Shown: piece after piece, positions 16,993 through 24,693 of the stretch
Position numbering within the stretch: the first letter of the stretch is position 1
Layout of the letters: each line of letters begins with the position of its first letter
NCBI RefSeq assembly: GCF_011320225.1
Contig: NZ_JAAOEN010000008.1
Span: 62,001 to 126,000, forward strand
From: Phytoactinopolyspora limicola
GTDB taxonomy: Bacteria > Actinomycetota > Actinomycetes > Jiangellales > Jiangellaceae
Direction of reading: 5' to 3'
Length of the DNA: 64,000 nt
Position numbers and translations under genes: made by a program
The notes under the pieces: generated by a model
What the model was told of the DNA's origin: nothing
What the model saw: only the letters and a program-made list of their open reading frames with translations
Database searches by the model: none

Positions 16993-18435
16993 CTAGGGAG
17001 CGTCATGAGGCTGGGTGCGTCGGGGGTGCCGGATCGGGATCCGGACGGTGAACCGGGCTCCGGGGTAGGCGTCTTCCACGTGGACGTCGCCACCATGCGC
17101 CTGGGCTACCTCACGAACGATGGCCAGGCCCAGGCCGGTCCCGCCGGCGTCGCGGCTGCGGGCATCGTCCAGTCGGGTGAAGCGTTCGAAGATGCGTTCC
17201 CGGTCCGCGTGTGGCACCGGTGGTCCGTCATTGCTGATCCGCAGATCGGAGATGACCCCGAAACTGCGGATCTCGATGTCGACGCGGTTGGCTGCGTGTC
17301 GCAGCGCGTTGTCGACGAGGTTGCGGATCATTCGGCCGAGTGCGTCACGGTTCCCGTACACCCACGCGGGGGCCAGAGCGTCGATGTGGACGGGAACCCG
17401 TGGCTCGCGATAGGAGTCGATGACCTCCTCGACCACCTCGCGCAGCTCGATTGGGGCCGCGCTGCTGCGGCGTGGCTCGTCGAGACGGGCCAACACCAGT
17501 AGGTCCTCCACGAGCCGCGCCATCCGGTCTACCTCGGCGAGGGCCTCTTGGGCGGTTTCGTGAGGGTCGACGGCCTCGGGGTGTGCCAGGGAGACCTCGA
17601 GTTCGGTGCGTAGGGTGGCGATCGGACTGCGCAGCTCGTGCGCGGCATCGGCGACGAAGGCCCGTTGCCGGGCGGAGGCCGTCTCCAGCCGGCGCAACAT
17701 GTCGTTCAGCGTGGTGGCGAGTCGGTGTAGCTCGTCACGGGCGGCCGGCACCGGCAGCAACCGGCGTTCCCCGGCGCCGGTAATCTCGGCGGCCCCGCTG
17801 CGCAGCTGCTCAACCGGCCGGAGCGTGCGCCCGGTGATGAACCAGCTGAGCACGCCGACAGCCACGGCGACGGCGGTGCTGACGGCGATCACCGCCAGCC
17901 GGAGAAGGTGTGCCGTGCGGCGTTGCTCCGCCAGAGACACCGCGACGAGGACGGTTTGCGGGTCATCCGGCGGGCCGGCCTGCACCCCGACGGCGCGGAA
18001 CGGCTCGGCGTGCCCGAGGCGGGTACCGGGCATGGTCACGGCGTCTCCGGCCCGGGCCGCGGCGAGGTCGAGTCCGCCCAGGATCGGCGCCAGCCGGTCT
18101 CCTCCGGGGGTGGACGTGAGCACCCGGTTCTGTGCGTCCACGACCTGTGCGACGGCGGCGCCCGAGCTTGGCAGCGGGTCGGTGAGGCGATCCGCTTCGA
18201 CCAGGGCGGCGATGTCGTGTGCGTGGCTGCGGGCCGACTCGTCGAGGTCGCGCAGCAACACCTGTTGCAGGAGGACGACGATCAAGGCGCCACCGAGGAC
18301 CAAACCCAGCTCCGCGACCGTGGTGGCGGCGATGGTGAGCTTCGCCCGCAGTGACAGCTTGTCCAGCAGTCGCGCGACGAGTCGGCGTGGCGTGCCAGCG
18401 CGCTGCTCACTTGTACCGGCGGGGTTGTCGCTCAT
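16993..18435 (-). CDS. Two-component sensor histidine kinase (HAMP, HisKA, HATPase)
   Basis: A 480-residue membrane kinase. Two transmembrane segments (about residues 33-60 and 180-200) bracket an extracytoplasmic sensor of roughly 120 residues. A HAMP linker follows (GRTLRPVEQLRSGAAEITGA). The phosphorylated His266 is in FVADAAHELRSPIATLRTEL. The ATPase domain shows the N box RNLVDNALRHAAN, the G1 box ISNDGPPVP and the G2 box GTGLGLAIVREVAQAHGG. It starts inside the response regulator stop (ATGA overlap), so the two are translationally coupled. The stimulus is unknown. The divergent LolA-like/ABC operon is a plausible target. Confidence 0.95.
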   Translation of the reverse strand: MSDNPAGTSEQRAGTPRRLVARLLDKLSLRAKLTIAATTVAELGLVLGGALIVVLLQQVLLRDLDESARSHAHDIAALVEADRLTDPLPSSGAAVAQVVDAQNRVLTSTPGGDRLAPILGGLDLAAARAGDAVTMPGTRLGHAEPFRAVGVQAGPPDDPQTVLVAVSLAEQRRTAHLLRLAVIAVSTAVAVAVGVLSWFITGRTLRPVEQLRSGAAEITGAGERRLLPVPAARDELHRLATTLNDMLRRLETASARQRAFVADAAHELRSPIATLRTELEVSLAHPEAVDPHETAQEALAEVDRMARLVEDLLVLARLDEPRRSSAAPIELREVVEEVIDSYREPRVPVHIDALAPAWVYGNRDALGRMIRNLVDNALRHAANRVDIEIRSFGVISDLRISNDGPPVPHADRERIFERFTRLDDARSRDAGGTGLGLAIVREVAQAHGGDVHVEDAYPGARFTVRIPIRHPRRTQPHDAP

Positions 18436-19112
18436 GCCAGCTGATCGTCCACCAGCCGGTATCCCGCGCCGCGGACGGTTCGCAGGCTACGCCGGCCATA
18501 AGGAGTGTCGATCTTGCGACGTAAGTATCCGACGTAGACCTCGACGATGTTCGGATCGCCGTCGTAGTGCGCATCCCACACGTGCTCAAGCAGTTCGACT
18601 TTGGAGACGACTTCGTCACGGCGGTACATAAGGTAGTGCAGCACCCCGAATTCGCGTGGGGTGAGCGCGATGGTCTCCGCGCCCCGGCGTACGGTGTGGG
18701 TGGCTGGATCGAGAGAGAGGTCGCCGATGGCTAGCACCGCTGGTCGTTCCGGCGCTCCGCGGCGCATCAGCGCGCGCAGCCTGGCGACGAGCACTACGTA
18801 CGAGAACGGCTTGGTGAGGTAGTCGTCGGCGCCGACATCGAGCCCGTCGGCTTGGTCGTATTCACCGTCCTTGGCCGACAACATCAAGATGGGTACCCAG
18901 TTGCCCTCGGCGCGCAGCGCCTGACAGATCCGGTAGCCCGACAACGACGGCAGCATGATGTCCAGCACGATCGCGTCGTAACGGTTCTCACGGGCCAGGT
19001 GCAGCCCCTCCAGCCCGTCCCCGGCCAGTTCCACGGAGAACCCTTCAGCACTGAGCCCGCGCTTGAGCGCCCGCGCCAGTCCACGCTCGTCCTCGACTAC
19101 CAGGATCCGCAT
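18432..19112 (-). CDS. OmpR/PhoB family response regulator
   Basis: A 226-residue DNA-binding regulator. The receiver domain has the acidic pair VVEDE near the N-terminus, phospho-acceptor Asp51 in IVLDIMLPSLSG and Lys in DDYLTKPFSY. The winged-helix domain includes LTPREFGVLHYLMYRRDEVV, VEVYVGYLRRKIDTP and the terminal RTVRGAGYRLV. The ATG at 19112 is preceded by AAGGGAG at good spacing; the frame is open further upstream without similarity. It is first in a leftward operon with the sensor kinase and faces the LolA-like gene across 212 bases, a typical arrangement for a shared control region. Confidence 0.95.
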   Translation of the reverse strand: MRILVVEDERGLARALKRGLSAEGFSVELAGDGLEGLHLARENRYDAIVLDIMLPSLSGYRICQALRAEGNWVPILMLSAKDGEYDQADGLDVGADDYLTKPFSYVVLVARLRALMRRGAPERPAVLAIGDLSLDPATHTVRRGAETIALTPREFGVLHYLMYRRDEVVSKVELLEHVWDAHYDGDPNIVEVYVGYLRRKIDTPYGRRSLRTVRGAGYRLVDDQLA

Positions 19113-19324
19113 CCGAACGCTCCCTTCTTCGACGCCGGCCACAAGACGGTACCCGCCGAGTGGCGAGCCCGTGTCCACCAACAGTCTGCCGCGCCAGGGT
19201 TCCTTTCGTCCCACGAGGTCGTCCGTGGCGGGCAACCACTCTCAGTCCGTTCACAGGGCATGTGCGTCATAGTCAACGGTGAATCAACAGGTCCCAGGGG
19301 TTACCCTGGATGGGGAGAGATCCA

Positions 19325-20476
19325 ATGAGTTCGCTGCGTTCTACTTTGTTCAGTTCGTCCAGGTTGCCGTGGACAGTGCCGCTGGCTGTGACGTCACTGG
19401 TGTTGGCCACCGCGGTGGCGGTGCCGCGGATCGCCGATGCCGACGCCGACCTTCCGGACCGCAGCGCCGGACAACTTATCGTGGCGTTGGCCGAGTCCCG
19501 CGAGGTTCCGTTGGCCGGCACCATCGTGCATTCGGCCGACGTCGGTATCCCGGAGCTGCCTCGGTTCTCCTCGTCTGGCACGTCGCCGCTCTCTCTGCTC
19601 AGCGGCGCCACGAGTCTGCGCGTCTGGTACGCCGATGAGACCACGTACCGGCTGGCGCTGTACGGCGACCTCGCCGAGACCGATCTCATCCGTGACGGCA
19701 ACGACGTGTGGTACTGGAACAGCGATCAGAACGTCGTCATGCATCAACGGGCCGACGAGCTCGAGGCCGCGACCGAGCACAAGCAGAATCCCACCGCTGG
19801 GCTGCCCACGGAGACCCTCGCCGAACTAGCCCTGTTGGCGGTGGAGGAGTCCACGGTGGTCGAGGTGGACGGTACCGTCACGGTGGCCGGTCGGGCGGCC
19901 TACGAGCTGGTGGCCCGCCCACGCGATGACCGGTCCCTGATCGGTGAGATCCGAATCGCGGTGGACGGCGACCACGGTGTCCCGTTGCGTGTTCAGGTGA
20001 TCGGCACTGACGGGGGAGACCCAGCGGTAGACATCGGCTTCACCTCTGTCGCCTTCGATGAACCCGACCGTTCGGTGTTCGACTTCACCCCGCCTCCAGG
20101 GGCGACGCTCGAAGAGTTCGACATGAGCCGGTGGTTTGCGGACGCCGACGACGAGAAGTTCCCGTCCGACCTCGAGGCGGAGGTGGTCGGCGACGGCTGG
20201 ACGTCGGTCCTGGTGGTGTCCGGATTCGACCTCGACATGCTGATGGACCACTTTCGAGAAATGACCGACGGTGTGCAGGAGTTCGGCGACCTGTCCGGGC
20301 TGGTCGACGCGTTCATCGCGGAAATGCGACCCACCGTCGGACCCTACGGCACCGGGCTGGCTCTCGAAAGCCGGCTGTTCTCCGCGTTATGGCTCGACGA
20401 CGGCCGGCTGTTGGTCGGCGCGGTGGATGTCGACGTGCTCGAAGACGCCGCTGAAGGGCGCACCTCGACACCGTGA
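19325..20476 (+). CDS. Secreted or membrane-anchored LolA-like protein
   Basis: A 383-residue protein with an N-terminal hydrophobic segment (WTVPLAVTSLVLATAVAVP, residues about 16-34) acting as a signal peptide or anchor. The extracytoplasmic part has the pattern of LolA/MucB-like folds: SLRVWYADETTYRLALYG, NDVWYWNSDQNVVMHQ and FDFTPPPGATLEE. In actinobacteria such genes often stand before an ABC transporter pair, as here. The role of LolA-like proteins in monoderm bacteria is not established. The ATG at 19325 is placed after GGGGAGA. The stop overlaps the ABC ATPase start as GTGA. Confidence 0.85.
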   Translation: MSSLRSTLFSSSRLPWTVPLAVTSLVLATAVAVPRIADADADLPDRSAGQLIVALAESREVPLAGTIVHSADVGIPELPRFSSSGTSPLSLLSGATSLRVWYADETTYRLALYGDLAETDLIRDGNDVWYWNSDQNVVMHQRADELEAATEHKQNPTAGLPTETLAELALLAVEESTVVEVDGTVTVAGRAAYELVARPRDDRSLIGEIRIAVDGDHGVPLRVQVIGTDGGDPAVDIGFTSVAFDEPDRSVFDFTPPPGATLEEFDMSRWFADADDEKFPSDLEAEVVGDGWTSVLVVSGFDLDMLMDHFREMTDGVQEFGDLSGLVDAFIAEMRPTVGPYGTGLALESRLFSALWLDDGRLLVGAVDVDVLEDAAEGRTSTP

Positions 20477-21405
20477 CCGCCGCCATCGCCACTACGGGCC
20501 TGACCAAGCGGTTCGGCCGGCAGACCGCCGTCGACGCGATCGACCTGAACGTCCCGCAAGGGGCCGTGTACGGATTCCTCGGCCCGAACGGCTCGGGCAA
20601 GACCACCACCATCCGGATGCTGCTCGGATTGGTGTCGCCCACCGCCGGCACCGTCGAAGTGCTCGGTGAGCCGATGCCGGTCAACGGCGGCTCGGTCTTG
20701 CCCCGGGTCGGCGCGCTGGTGGATGGCCCAGCCTTCCACCCCTACCTCTCGGGCCGGGCCAATCTGGTGCGTTTGGACGCGGCGGACGGCACAACTGGCC
20801 GGCGCGACCGGCCGGCCCGGGTGGCGTCGGCCTTGGAGGCCGTGGGCCTGGCACCGGCGGCGGGTAAACCCTACCGCGCGTACTCCCAGGGCATGCGGCA
20901 GCGGCTCGGTCTGGCCGCCGCGTTGCTGAAGCGTCGTGAACTGCTGGTGCTGGACGAACCCACCAATGGGCTGGACCCGCAGGGGACCCGCGAGGTGCGC
21001 CGGATCGTCGCCGAGGTGGCGGCCGCCGGTACCACCGTCTTCGTATCGTCGCACCTGCTGGGCGAGATCGACCAGATGTGTACTCATCTCGGTGTCATGC
21101 GGTCCGGCCGGCTGGTCGCCCAGGACGACATCGGTGCGTTGCGCGCCGCGTTGTCCGCGCGGATCCGCATCGATACCCCAGCCAGTGACGATGCGCTGGT
21201 GGTGCTGCGCCGGATCGGCCTCGATCAACCGCGGGTGCTCGCCGGCGGCGGCGTCGTCGGCGAATTGGGCGGGACGCCGTCGGAGGATGTCGTGGACGAG
21301 TTGGTGAAGGCGGCGGTGCCGGTACGTCAGGCCGTGGTGGAGCGCCCAGGGCTGGAGGAGCTGTTCGTGTCGCTGACCGGAGAGGGCTTCGATGTCGACG
21401 AGTAG
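20473..21405 (+). CDS. ABC transporter ATP-binding protein (ABC-2 type exporter)
   Basis: A 310-residue nucleotide-binding subunit. Walker A is GPNGSGKTTTIRM, the signature is YSQGMRQRLGLA, Walker B is LLVLDEPTNGLDP and the switch His is in VFVSSHLLGEID. The SQGM signature and the roughly 90-residue C-terminal extension are typical of DrrA/CcmA-like exporters. It is translationally coupled to the LolA-like gene and overlaps the permease gene by 14 bases, so the three act as one operon. The substrate is unknown. Confidence 0.95.
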   Translation: MTAAIATTGLTKRFGRQTAVDAIDLNVPQGAVYGFLGPNGSGKTTTIRMLLGLVSPTAGTVEVLGEPMPVNGGSVLPRVGALVDGPAFHPYLSGRANLVRLDAADGTTGRRDRPARVASALEAVGLAPAAGKPYRAYSQGMRQRLGLAAALLKRRELLVLDEPTNGLDPQGTREVRRIVAEVAAAGTTVFVSSHLLGEIDQMCTHLGVMRSGRLVAQDDIGALRAALSARIRIDTPASDDALVVLRRIGLDQPRVLAGGGVVGELGGTPSEDVVDELVKAAVPVRQAVVERPGLEELFVSLTGEGFDVDE

Positions 21406-22207
21406 CCTGACCGCCTCCGAGCTCGGTTTGGTGCTCCGCCGGCGGCGGAATCTGATACTGCTGGTGGTGCTGGCCGCGGCGCCGCTCATCATCGGACTGG
21501 CGTTGCGTCTGTCGACCGGCGAGCCGAGGGGGCCCAACCCGGGCTTGCTGGCCGAGGTAGCCAGCAACGGCCTGTTCCTCGGGTTCTCCGCACTCATCCT
21601 TCTCACCCCGTTCTTTATGCCGCTCACCATGGCTGTGGTGTCGGGTGATGCCATCGCGGGAGAGTCCGCGGGCGGGACCCTCCGGTATCTGCTGACGGTG
21701 CCGGTGGCGCGCGGGCGGGTGCTGGCGGTGAAGTACACGTCGTGTGTGGTCTTCGGGTTGGTGGCCGCCGTGATCGTGGTGGCATCCGGGATGATCGTGG
21801 GAGCGTTGTTGTTCCCGGTCGGCGACGTCACGCTGCTATCCGGGCAGACCGTCGGCTTCACCGGCACGGTCGGCCGGGCGCTGCTGATGGCCAGCTACGC
21901 GGCGGTGATGCTGGCCGGGCTGGCGGCCATCGGCATGTTCATCTCGACGCTGACCGAGGTTCCGGCGACGGCGATGGCTACTACGGCGGCGGTCCCGGTG
22001 GTGGCGCAGATCCTCGGTGCCATTCCGCAGCTGTCCGGGTTGCACCCGTGGCTGCTCACCGACACGTGGCGGGTGTATGGCGACTTTCTGCGAGAACCCA
22101 TGATGCTAGAGACGATTCAGCGTGGCTTGCTGACCCAGGCCGCCTACGCGGTGATCTTCTTGTCGTTGGCCTGGGCCCGGCTGACCACCCGAGACGTCAC
22201 GTCGTAA
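21392..22207 (+). CDS. ABC-2 type transporter permease
   Basis: A 271-residue membrane protein with about six helices. The segment IAGESAGGTLRYLLTVPVAR is the cytoplasmic coupling motif common to ABC-2 permeases. The ATG start at 21392 lies inside the end of the ATPase gene. Together with that gene and the LolA-like protein it forms an export unit, whose divergent two-component system may regulate it. It converges on the dehalogenase-like gene with a 23-base gap. Confidence 0.92.
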   Translation: MSTSSLTASELGLVLRRRRNLILLVVLAAAPLIIGLALRLSTGEPRGPNPGLLAEVASNGLFLGFSALILLTPFFMPLTMAVVSGDAIAGESAGGTLRYLLTVPVARGRVLAVKYTSCVVFGLVAAVIVVASGMIVGALLFPVGDVTLLSGQTVGFTGTVGRALLMASYAAVMLAGLAAIGMFISTLTEVPATAMATTAAVPVVAQILGAIPQLSGLHPWLLTDTWRVYGDFLREPMMLETIQRGLLTQAAYAVIFLSLAWARLTTRDVTS

Positions 22208-22230
22208 GAGCCTGCCGGCGCCTACCTGGT

Positions 22231-23055
22231 CTACTCGGCGGGGCTGCTGGCAAGCAGATGTGAGAGTAGCTGTGCGGGCGCGTCCTCCTGCAACAGGTGT
22301 CCCGCGTCGTCGACCCAGTGCAGCTCCGAGTGGGGGATGTGTTGGTGCAACCAGCTCCCATACTCCGGCGGGAGAATCCGGTCCTCGCGTCCCCAGAGCA
22401 GCGTGACCGGCACGGCGATCTGTCCGAGTTTGGCCTCGTACGGTTCGGTGTCGGACTGGGAGAGCTGGCGGTATTGGCGATAGAAGGCCGCCTGTCCGGT
22501 GGGTCCGAGCCACGGGGCGAGATGCGCCTTGAGCACGCCGGGCGAGAAACCGAGGTGGGTGGCGTTGTTGAGGTGGCTGACGACGAGGGCCTCGTGGGCA
22601 TAGCCGGGAAGTTGATCGAAGACGTCGGGATGGGTCCGCATGAGCGTGAACAGACCGCGCTCCCACTCGCCGCCGCTGACCGCGTCGAAGATCGTGAGAT
22701 CGCGGTAGGAGGCGCCCTCGAGAAGCAAAGCACGCAACACTATGGCGCCACCGATGTCGTTGGCGACCACGCTGGGACGGCGCAACTCCCAGTACGCGAG
22801 AAGTTCCACGAATCGGCGCGCCTGAGCGGCCAGGGTCAGATCCTGGTCCGCGTTCTGCTCGGATTGCCCGTAGCCGAGAAGATCGAAGACGAAGACGGAG
22901 CGCTTGAGGGCGAGCGCTGGTGCGATGTCCCGCCAGAGGAAAGATGAGTAGGGCGTGCCGTGCACGAGCACGATCGGATCCGGCCCGGCGCCGAACCGCG
23001 CCCAGCGGACCACGCCGCCGTCGGTCTCGAACGTTTCGGACAAAGTCCAGGCCAT
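22231..23055 (-). CDS. Alpha/beta hydrolase of the haloalkane dehalogenase-like group
   Basis: A 274-residue hydrolase. The oxyanion-hole motif is VLVHGTPYSSFLWRD. The nucleophile elbow reads VVANDIGGAIVLRALL, so the nucleophile is Asp rather than Ser, as in haloalkane and fluoroacetate dehalogenases. The catalytic acid may be in WGREDRILPPE, and the His is in VDDAGHLLQEDAP. Activity on halogenated compounds is a family inference; epoxide-hydrolase-like activity is also possible. The ATG at 23055 is preceded by AAAGGA. It appears to be a single-gene unit. Confidence 0.85.
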   Translation of the reverse strand: MAWTLSETFETDGGVVRWARFGAGPDPIVLVHGTPYSSFLWRDIAPALALKRSVFVFDLLGYGQSEQNADQDLTLAAQARRFVELLAYWELRRPSVVANDIGGAIVLRALLLEGASYRDLTIFDAVSGGEWERGLFTLMRTHPDVFDQLPGYAHEALVVSHLNNATHLGFSPGVLKAHLAPWLGPTGQAAFYRQYRQLSQSDTEPYEAKLGQIAVPVTLLWGREDRILPPEYGSWLHQHIPHSELHWVDDAGHLLQEDAPAQLLSHLLASSPAE

Positions 23056-23355
23056 GGGAGGTCCTTTCGCTGCCGGCGGACATACACGTTGCCTGCCAGC
23101 GTTACCCAACCTCGTCGCGGTTATGACACCGCGGAGCGGTCCGCGATGTCCGCGTCGACGATCCACGTGGGGTGATGGCCTCGACGAGCCGAGAGGTCGC
23201 CTGGACGAGCCGAGAGGTTGCGCCGGCGGTTGCCGCGAGGGGCCCGCGAACCGCGGCCGCAGGGGGGCCGGCCGTTCGGGTCGCGGGACCCCGCCGGGGG
23301 CACGGGCGGAGAGCCCGCCGACGCAACGTTTCTCAGCGAATCCGGCGTGCTTCGA
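23056..23355. other. Intergenic region with a 15-bp direct repeat
   Basis: GACGAGCCGAGAGGT occurs at 23183-23197 and again at 23204-23218, two helical turns apart. The right part (23228-23320) is very GC-rich with complementary G and C runs and could fold into a terminator for the beta-helix gene. No gene is supported. Confidence 0.6.
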
Positions 23356-24312
23356 TCACTCGAAGGCGGGACCGGCCTCCGCGGCAGCCTTCTCGCCGTC
23401 GGCGACCTTGGCCTCGATCGCGTCGAGGACCTCGTCCTTGCGGTCCGCGGCCGCTGTGGCCAGAGCCCGGCTGCTGCGCGAGCTCAGGGCCGCCGCCGCG
23501 CTGGTGTCGCAGTTCTCAGCACCACGGATGCGGTTGTCGCTGACCACCGGTGCCGGGCTGTTGTCGCTGCACACCAGGTCGCCACGGATCACGTTGTTGC
23601 TGACGAACGAGTCGGCCTGGTTGCCGGTGAGGGTGAGGTCGCCGCCGAACACGTTGAACCCACAGTCTTGCACCGGCCCGTTGGCCCCGATCTGTACCAG
23701 GCCGGTGTTGCCGGTGAACGAGGCGTCGCCATCGATCTCCGACAGGCAGACGACGCTTCCGAGCTCGGCTCCGGTCACCGACACGTTGCCCTCGACCACG
23801 GAGTCGTGCAGGTCGGTGAGGTAGGAGCCCTCGCTGGTGACGTTACGGCTGACCCAGCTTTCCTCGAGGAACGTCTCGGCGTTAGTGCTGGTCACGTTAC
23901 GCTGCAGGTCGGCTCCGAGAGTGTAGAAGAACTCGGAGTCGGTGGCGACGACGTTGAGCTCGTGGACGCTGCCTTCGGAGTACACACCGTAGGCCCCGAC
24001 GAGCCGGGTGTTGCCGGCGACGTGGGAGTCGACGAGGCTGGCGAAACCGTCGGCGTTCACCCGGAGGTTGCCCTGCACCGTGGAGTCGTCCAGCAGGAGG
24101 TTCGCGTCAGCCCGCACGGTGGCGTTGCCGTTGATGGTCACGTTGGTGAGTTCACACGACGCACCCGCCCGGACGACGAGGTCACCCGGGACTGTGACGT
24201 CGGAGGCGACACCGTTACAGAACGTGGTGAGGCTGGCCTGCGACGGTACGGCGAAACCGACGGCAATGAGGGCGGCACCGACCGCCATGAGAATAAGTCG
24301 TTTCAAGCGCAT
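23356..24312 (-). CDS. Secreted beta-helix-like protein of unknown function
   Basis: A 318-residue exported protein. The signal peptide is clear: RLKR, a hydrophobic core (LILMAVGAALIAVGFAV) and a likely cleavage after SQA. The mature part is a run of imperfect repeats of about 18-22 residues with the pattern NxTVxGNxxVxxxA, such as ELTNVTINGNATVRADANLL and DSTVQGNLRVNADG. This is what a right-handed beta-helix or bactofilin-like solenoid looks like. Several cysteines are spread through it and could form disulfides. The C-terminus is an alanine- and lysine-rich helix (DRKDEVLDAIEAKVADGEKA). No LPXTG or membrane anchor is seen. A surface or matrix role is plausible but unproven. The ATG at 24312 follows GGGGACGAG. 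Confidence 0.75.
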   Translation of the reverse strand: MRLKRLILMAVGAALIAVGFAVPSQASLTTFCNGVASDVTVPGDLVVRAGASCELTNVTINGNATVRADANLLLDDSTVQGNLRVNADGFASLVDSHVAGNTRLVGAYGVYSEGSVHELNVVATDSEFFYTLGADLQRNVTSTNAETFLEESWVSRNVTSEGSYLTDLHDSVVEGNVSVTGAELGSVVCLSEIDGDASFTGNTGLVQIGANGPVQDCGFNVFGGDLTLTGNQADSFVSNNVIRGDLVCSDNSPAPVVSDNRIRGAENCDTSAAAALSSRSSRALATAAADRKDEVLDAIEAKVADGEKAAAEAGPAFE

Positions 24313-24693
24313 GGTTTTCTCGTCCCCTTGGATCGCTTGGTTGGCGCACGCTTAGTGCCTCTCCTGCCTCGATGCGGCTCATCCGGGTTGCGGACAATTC
24401 GGACAACGGGCATTCGGGCGACCCGAGTGGTCACGACATCGAGCGCGGCGCTCACGATCGGCGAGCGTCCTCGGCACAAAAGACGCGACCCCCCGACCCC
24501 ATGTGGGGCAAACCGTGCAGTTGGACTCTTTCGGGAATACGGTTGCCTGTCAAGGTTTTGCGCCGCGTAAGGTCGAAAAGACAGAAACGTGTCGCCATTC
24601 GGACGGCATGCCGTCACCCGCGCGCCCCCACGGATCATCTCAGGATGTCGCCACGATCATGGATGCGGCGGCCAGATGTTCTAGCCTCGAACC
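24313..24693. other. Divergent intergenic region between the beta-helix gene and the Pat-like gene
   Basis: No gene is supported. A consensus TTGACA is present on the minus strand at 24553-24548, but no good -10 lies at the usual distance. CCCCATGTGGGG near 24500 is a small palindrome. TAGCCT at 24682-24687 lies six bases before the GTG of the Pat-like gene and would give a leaderless mRNA. Confidence 0.45.
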
